NCBI GenBank assembly: GCA_946639085.1 | Contig: CAMPBP010000020.1 | Span: 1-11,082, forward strand | Direction: 5' to 3' | DNA: 11,082 nucleotides | DNA from: an uncultured Lachnospiraceae bacterium | GTDB lineage: Bacteria > Bacillota > Clostridia > Lachnospirales > Lachnospiraceae | Part shown: one piece after another, positions 6,998-11,082 of the stretch | Layout: every line of letters starts with the position of its first letter | Numbering within the stretch: the first letter of the stretch is position 1 | The notes under the pieces: model-generated | Told to the model about the DNA's origin: nothing | Database searches by the model: none | The model's input: only the letters and a program-made list of their open reading frames with translations | Program-made: the position numbers and the translations under genes

Positions 6998-9562
6998 TTA
7001 TGCCTTTTCATTCCGCCCGTTTTTCCCCTGATCAAGGAGTCTTAAGAAAACATTGTAAATAACGGCTATCACCAACGTGACAACAAGGGTGTAAACAAAC
7101 ATCCTCACACCGCGCTTGACGGCTTTGTAAAGCACAAGATAAAGGATCGTCCAAACGTAAAGATGCATAAAATAGATCGTTGTGCTCATCTTTCTAAGGC
7201 TTCCCCACAAAGGTCCGTCTTTAAACTTAAGTTCTCTTGCGATAATGAAAAATCCCACGCTCATCATAAGAAAGGGCACTTCGTTAAACAGGCCGCAAAA
7301 TCCCAGCGCGTAACCTGCGCCTGCAAGTAAGGCTCCGGTCCAAAGAGGCGTTTTCTTTTGACCCAAATACATTCCAAGGGGTAAAAAGAAAAGTCCCCGG
7401 AAAATCCTTCCGCCCCCGATTGTGAGGGTAAGTATCGGTCGAAGGATCGCGTCAACTCTCGTTCCTTCGAAACCGCCCTGAGATACGGAATCGAGAAAGA
7501 AGGCGATCAGATAGATGAATCCGCATATTATCAGCCATGTCCTGACCTTAATGTTTAGTTTGAACAGTAAGAGCATGAACAAAAGCGCGTAGATCGAAGA
7601 AAGCAGATACCACAGTATCCATGAATTGAAGTGCTCGCCGATAAACACAAGACCGCGCAAAAAGTTTATGACAGCGGTTTTCAGCGTAAATTCGCAGGCA
7701 ACATCGTAAAAAACCTCCAGTGGAAGATAGATGACCGTCCATATAAGATACAACTTCAGTATGTGAAGAATATACTTCTTGATGATCGATAATTTCTCAC
7801 CGTATTCGGTCACGGTTTTCATCTTTTCGCCAAGCAAAAATCCCGCCGTTACGAAGAAGAAACCTACCGCGCAGGCAGCAAAACTGTCGATTGCCCGGTA
7901 AAGCATCACGTTATCCGTGTCGGACTGGGGCTGAACGTGAACGGCTATGACGAGTATGGCCATTATGAATTTGAAAAGATCGATACCGTTGTATTTACGA
8001 CGTTCTTCCTTTTCACCTGTCACAAAATAATCACGGATACGGACTGCTTCACGCTTTTCCAAAGATTGCTGCACGATTGGAAGCGCGATGGCAAAACAAA
8101 CGATTATCATCACAAATGCCGGAAGGATGTACCTCGTCTTCGCTTCCCATATCACGCTGAAGAGAAAACTTCCGAATATGGCGATTCCGGGAAGATATTC
8201 ACCGAGAGAACTCTTGCTTTTTCGCTTTATCCACAAAACCGCGGCCATTATGAAATAAACAAATATCTGATACGCCTTAAGATATGAGTTTATGCTCCAC
8301 TGTGTTTTAAAATCGTCGTAGATGTGCTTTGCGAAGGGACTTTGCAGCTCTTCGTCGTGGGAGTTTATCATGGCCAGCGACTGGAACATAGGCGTGTTCC
8401 ACTGAAGGTTTATCTTTCTGTAAAAGAAATCGATTCCCTTGATGGGATGCTTTATATAATTCGTAAGCTCATAGCGCACCCTGCCCCAGGAAACCCTGGA
8501 CGTAAGCTCAGCGTCATAATCATTTTCCACAAAAGTAATCTGATGATAGAAATTGCACCAGCCGGCATACCCATTATCATCGTTTAGTCCCATGGCAATG
8601 CTTGCCGACATCGGTATTGCATCGTAGCCGTTGGGATTGAGCCTGTCGTACATCGCTTTGTTGGTAACTTTGACGCCGAATGTGCCTATCACCGTAAGAA
8701 CGATGAGCACCGCCGCGGTCTTCCTTTTGTCCTTATCAAAAAGCTTTACGAAAAAGTAAATGATGAGCGCAACACAGATTATAAGAGCGTTGGACTTAAA
8801 AAGATAATTTATAAAGCAGCTCAGTAAAAAGAAAACGCTCGAAACAACCGAAGGTTTTCTTACCGCCCTTAAAGCAAAATATATGCAAACCAGAGACATT
8901 GCCGCAAAGGGAAGGTCACCGTATACAAAACAACTGTAAAAATACAGCGGAAGGAATAAAGGTGTAGCCACCCCAAAGAAAAATGCCGATTTACCCCTAA
9001 GCTTCTCAGGTGCGATCTCAGTAATAATGCCTGTTCCGGACAAGGCTATTATCGGAAGCGACAATGCTGTCACACACATGAAAGCGATGTAATTGTCTCC
9101 TCCGAAAATGTACATAAGAATCCGAAGGAACGTAACAAAACCATATTGATAAGGGAAATAGATAAGATAATCGTCGGGGCCCATGGCACCGGGTCCCACC
9201 TCTTTAAGATTTATGGCTTTTGCGTATCCGATCAAAAACTCCGCATCGGACTGGGGAAGCGCCCTCGCCGAGAATATCCAGAAAAGAGCGATCCCATACA
9301 TGATAACTGCTGCAATGATCGCAAAAACTATGGGCTTAACGTTCTTTAGAAATCTGTCATAGAGAATTGAAAGCCCTTTAAACAAAAGCCATCCCGCAAG
9401 CAGAAAAAGTGCTATGTTCAAAGGGTTGTTAAAACTTAAAATGACGTGCTCGTCATAGATGGAAAGATTGACACCCGTTACGGCAATGCCCACCACAAAT
9501 AAACCCGTGAACAATACGAGTAAAATGATGTGCATCACTTTTGCGCAGGTGGTTTCTTTCAT
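6998..9562 (-). CDS. Large membrane protein: GT-C-type glycosyltransferase fused to an acyltransferase-3 domain
   Basis: This 854-residue polytopic protein has two parts. Residues ~1-500 carry about a dozen hydrophobic segments. An acidic pair sits in the first long outer loop (PQSDAEF, D106/E108), with FPYQYGFVTFLRIL (136-149) and FVYGDLPFA (212-220). This pattern fits GT-C enzymes of the GT39/PMT_2 kind, which use lipid-linked sugars outside the membrane. Residues ~524-845 form a second membrane domain of the acyltransferase-3 family. Its first helix begins NGIDLFKF and carries the K-X10-H motif (K531, H542). FFFVTAGFLLG (568-578) and YFMHLYVW (797-804) are also typical. The likely job is sugar transfer plus O-acylation of a surface glycan; this is inference, and neither substrate is known. 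The ATG overlaps the murE-like stop (ATGA), so the two are probably coupled. Alternatively the N-terminal half may be a non-catalytic GT-C fold. Confidence 0.82.
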   Translation of the reverse strand: MKETTCAKVMHIILLVLFTGLFVVGIAVTGVNLSIYDEHVILSFNNPLNIALFLLAGWLLFKGLSILYDRFLKNVKPIVFAIIAAVIMYGIALFWIFSARALPQSDAEFLIGYAKAINLKEVGPGAMGPDDYLIYFPYQYGFVTFLRILMYIFGGDNYIAFMCVTALSLPIIALSGTGIITEIAPEKLRGKSAFFFGVATPLFLPLYFYSCFVYGDLPFAAMSLVCIYFALRAVRKPSVVSSVFFLLSCFINYLFKSNALIICVALIIYFFVKLFDKDKRKTAAVLIVLTVIGTFGVKVTNKAMYDRLNPNGYDAIPMSASIAMGLNDDNGYAGWCNFYHQITFVENDYDAELTSRVSWGRVRYELTNYIKHPIKGIDFFYRKINLQWNTPMFQSLAMINSHDEELQSPFAKHIYDDFKTQWSINSYLKAYQIFVYFIMAAVLWIKRKSKSSLGEYLPGIAIFGSFLFSVIWEAKTRYILPAFVMIIVCFAIALPIVQQSLEKREAVRIRDYFVTGEKEERRKYNGIDLFKFIMAILVIAVHVQPQSDTDNVMLYRAIDSFAACAVGFFFVTAGFLLGEKMKTVTEYGEKLSIIKKYILHILKLYLIWTVIYLPLEVFYDVACEFTLKTAVINFLRGLVFIGEHFNSWILWYLLSSIYALLFMLLLFKLNIKVRTWLIICGFIYLIAFFLDSVSQGGFEGTRVDAILRPILTLTIGGGRIFRGLFFLPLGMYLGQKKTPLWTGALLAGAGYALGFCGLFNEVPFLMMSVGFFIIARELKFKDGPLWGSLRKMSTTIYFMHLYVWTILYLVLYKAVKRGVRMFVYTLVVTLVIAVIYNVFLRLLDQGKNGRNEKA

Positions 9563-11001
9563 TCTTTGTAGCCCATCTCCTTTAATACCGCTGCCGCGCT
9601 CTCGATGTCATTGGGTCTGTAAACCGCCTCGCCCATGGTCATCATATATCTCTCCGCGCCTTTGCCGAGAATGAGCACCGTATCGCCGGGCTTTGCATCC
9701 TTTATGGCTTTGGCGATAGCCTCGTCTCTGTCAACGATAAGCTCATAATTGGTGGCATCGGGTACTGTCGATACCATAGTCTCAACAAGCATCTGAGGAT
9801 CTTCGAATCTGGCATCCTCGATGGTGAAATAATTGTAGTCCGCGTTCTTTGTACAATATTCAGCCATGTCGGTACGACGGTATACGTCTCTTGAACCGCC
9901 GGCTCCCACAACAAGTCTTATCTTTCCGTCGATGAGTGTCGACTTAAGATACTCCACAAGATTCTTTACCGAGTTTGCGGTGTGGGCGTAATCGACGATT
10001 ACCTTGAAAGGCTGTCCGAGATCGATGACTGTCTGACGAGCCTCAACGGGCTGTAACTTTGCAACACATTTTACTATGTCTGCGGGATCGATGTCGAAAT
10101 GGCTCAAACATGCTATTACCGCAAGGATGTTGTAAACGTTGAAACGACCGGAAAGGTTGGAAGTAACTTTATGAGTTCCCAGTTTGCCCTTTACGGTGAA
10201 ACTTAAGTTCTTATACTGAATGTCGATATCGGTGGCGTATATGTCCGCGGGATTGTCGATACCGTAAGTAATGACGGGCGCATTTGCATGCTTAATGAAG
10301 AAATGTGAGTACTCGTCGTCGGCATTTATAACGCAAAGGCCGGTGGACTTTGTATACTCCATGAGCTTTGCTTTTGCTGCCGCATAGTTGTCCATCGTCC
10401 TAAAGATGTCGAGAGCGTCTCTTGTAAGATTTGTAAAGATAGAGGCGTCGAAAGAAACCCCGTCCATCTTGCCTGTACCCAGTCTCTCCCCGGTAGCTTC
10501 CATGGAAACAAATTCGCAGTCGTCGCATTTAAAGCCGTTAAGTGCCTGGAAGAGTTCTTCCTGAAGGGGTGTGGTGTAGTCATTTTCCTGAGTGTAGTGC
10601 TCGCTTCGTATACCGTTCGTTCCGATGTAACCGGTCTTATATCCCATCATGTTAAGTATCTGGTACATCATTTCCGAAGTCGTGGTCTTGCCGTCGGTAC
10701 CCGTGACACCGATCATCGTAAGCTGCCCGAGGGGCGCTCCGTAATAGCGGTTAAGTATCTCGTTCATGGCACGCTGGGAATCTTTAACGATGACCTGAGG
10801 CACGTTTATGCCTTCGATCTCGTGCTCGCAAACTACGGCAACGGCACCGTTTTCCACGGCGCTCTTTGCAAAGTTGTGACCGTCCACCGTAAGTCCTTTT
10901 ACGGCAACGAACAGTATATTTTTACCTTTTGTTCGCGAATCGTCCGAAACGGAATCAATCTCCACGGCATATTCGCAAGGTATAAGATCTTTAAGAAGCA
11001 T
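9559..11001 (-). CDS. murE: Divergent MurE-family Mur ligase (UDP-MurNAc-tripeptide synthetase-like)
   Basis: MurE ligates the third amino acid of the peptidoglycan stem peptide to UDP-MurNAc-L-Ala-D-Glu. All three Mur-ligase domains are here. The N-terminal domain reads SDDSRTKGKNILFVAVKG. The ATPase core has P-loop GVTGTDGKTTT (98-108) and YAAAKAKL with the likely carbamylated Lys210. The C-terminal domain follows SGRFNVYN (284-291) and includes DYAHT (337-341). Usual MurE residues are changed: EVSSHAL to EATGERL (168-174), DHLD to DALD (195-198), GCGGDRD to GAGGSRD (366-372), DNPR to EDAR (395-398) and GKGHE to GKGAE (446-450). It may therefore be a paralogue with another substrate; the symbol reflects family only. 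The ATG at 11001 (480 residues) has GGAG 7 nt upstream and is preferred over a TTG at 11025 inside the preceding gene. Confidence 0.85.
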   Translation of the reverse strand: MLLKDLIPCEYAVEIDSVSDDSRTKGKNILFVAVKGLTVDGHNFAKSAVENGAVAVVCEHEIEGINVPQVIVKDSQRAMNEILNRYYGAPLGQLTMIGVTGTDGKTTTSEMMYQILNMMGYKTGYIGTNGIRSEHYTQENDYTTPLQEELFQALNGFKCDDCEFVSMEATGERLGTGKMDGVSFDASIFTNLTRDALDIFRTMDNYAAAKAKLMEYTKSTGLCVINADDEYSHFFIKHANAPVITYGIDNPADIYATDIDIQYKNLSFTVKGKLGTHKVTSNLSGRFNVYNILAVIACLSHFDIDPADIVKCVAKLQPVEARQTVIDLGQPFKVIVDYAHTANSVKNLVEYLKSTLIDGKIRLVVGAGGSRDVYRRTDMAEYCTKNADYNYFTIEDARFEDPQMLVETMVSTVPDATNYELIVDRDEAIAKAIKDAKPGDTVLILGKGAERYMMTMGEAVYRPNDIESAAAVLKEMGYKE

Positions 11002-11002
11002 T

Positions 11003-11082
11003 TTATTTCTCCAATTCTTCCTCAATCGATTCTCTTATGATATCAAGCCCTTTGAAAAGCTCGTAATCGAAGATCGTAAGGG
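11003..11082 (-). CDS. C-terminal end of an unidentified protein (gene enters from the right edge)
   Basis: An open frame enters from the edge and ends in TAA at 11005-11003, one base before the MurE-like ATG. It encodes 25 residues, starting LTIFDYELFKGLDIIRE and ending in a charged tail, ESIEEELEK. The ribosome binding site for the next gene lies within its last codons, typical of an operon. The fragment is too short to assign a family. The one-base spacing suggests that it is co-transcribed and probably works with the MurE-like ligase. Confidence 0.6.
   Translation of the reverse strand, partial: LTIFDYELFKGLDIIRESIEEELEK
11009..11012 (-). promoter_or_regulatory. Ribosome binding site (GGAG) that sets the MurE-like start at 11001
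   Basis: GGAG on the minus strand lies 7 nt before ATG 11001-10999. The upstream TTG at 11025 would add eight residues unlike the MurE family and overlap the preceding gene by 23 nt, so it is not favoured. Confidence 0.7.

Noticed and set aside
9559..11025. Longer 488-residue version of the MurE-like protein from TTG 11025
   Set aside because: The ATG at 11001 has a well-spaced GGAG and starts where MurE proteins start. The extra residues overlap the preceding gene.
1..11082. Mobile elements, CRISPR repeats, tRNA or rRNA genes
   Set aside because: No transposase or integrase, no regularly spaced repeats, and no cloverleaf or rRNA-like sequence were seen on either strand by eye.

Overview
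The window looks like chromosomal DNA of a Firmicute, most likely class Clostridia and possibly a Lachnospiraceae member. The organism call is inference. It rests on moderate GC content, the Gram-positive (DinR/LexA) form of SOS box, the tightly packed uvrB-uvrA order, and a histidine phosphatase carrying a domain that resembles the Firmicute family DUF4298. No RNA gene, CRISPR array, insertion sequence or phage gene is visible. Nearly all the DNA is coding.

Left edge (1-1100): a truncated amidohydrolase gene on the minus strand diverges from plsC, a 1-acyl-glycerol-3-phosphate acyltransferase on the plus strand. The roughly 145-bp gap between them holds a good sigma-A-type promoter for plsC and two palindromes that overlap its -35 box and its expected start point. 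plsC ends in a strong intrinsic terminator and converges with uvrA.

Middle (1114-6994): a three-gene minus-strand operon, read right to left as histidine phosphatase with a DUF4298-like C-terminal domain, then uvrB, then uvrA. Each junction overlaps (ATGA, then TAATG). A near-consensus LexA box lies inside a promoter just upstream of the phosphatase gene, so the whole unit is probably SOS-induced. UvrA and UvrB are complete, with every expected ATPase, helicase and zinc motif. The phosphatase is the unexpected passenger. A stable hairpin sits in the predicted leader.

Right (6998-11082): a second minus-strand operon concerned with the cell envelope. It runs from the tail of an unidentified gene, through a divergent MurE-family ligase, to an 854-residue membrane protein. 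That protein appears to fuse a GT-C type glycosyltransferase to an acyltransferase-3 (O-acyl transfer) domain. The MurE-like protein keeps the ATP-binding core and the carbamylated-lysine motif. It has replaced several residues that are nearly invariant in true MurE, including three histidines and most of the amino-acid specificity motif.

The observations most worth following are the SOS-controlled phosphatase/DUF4298 fusion, the non-canonical MurE-like ligase coupled to a glycosyltransferase/acyltransferase fusion, and the palindrome-flanked plsC promoter.
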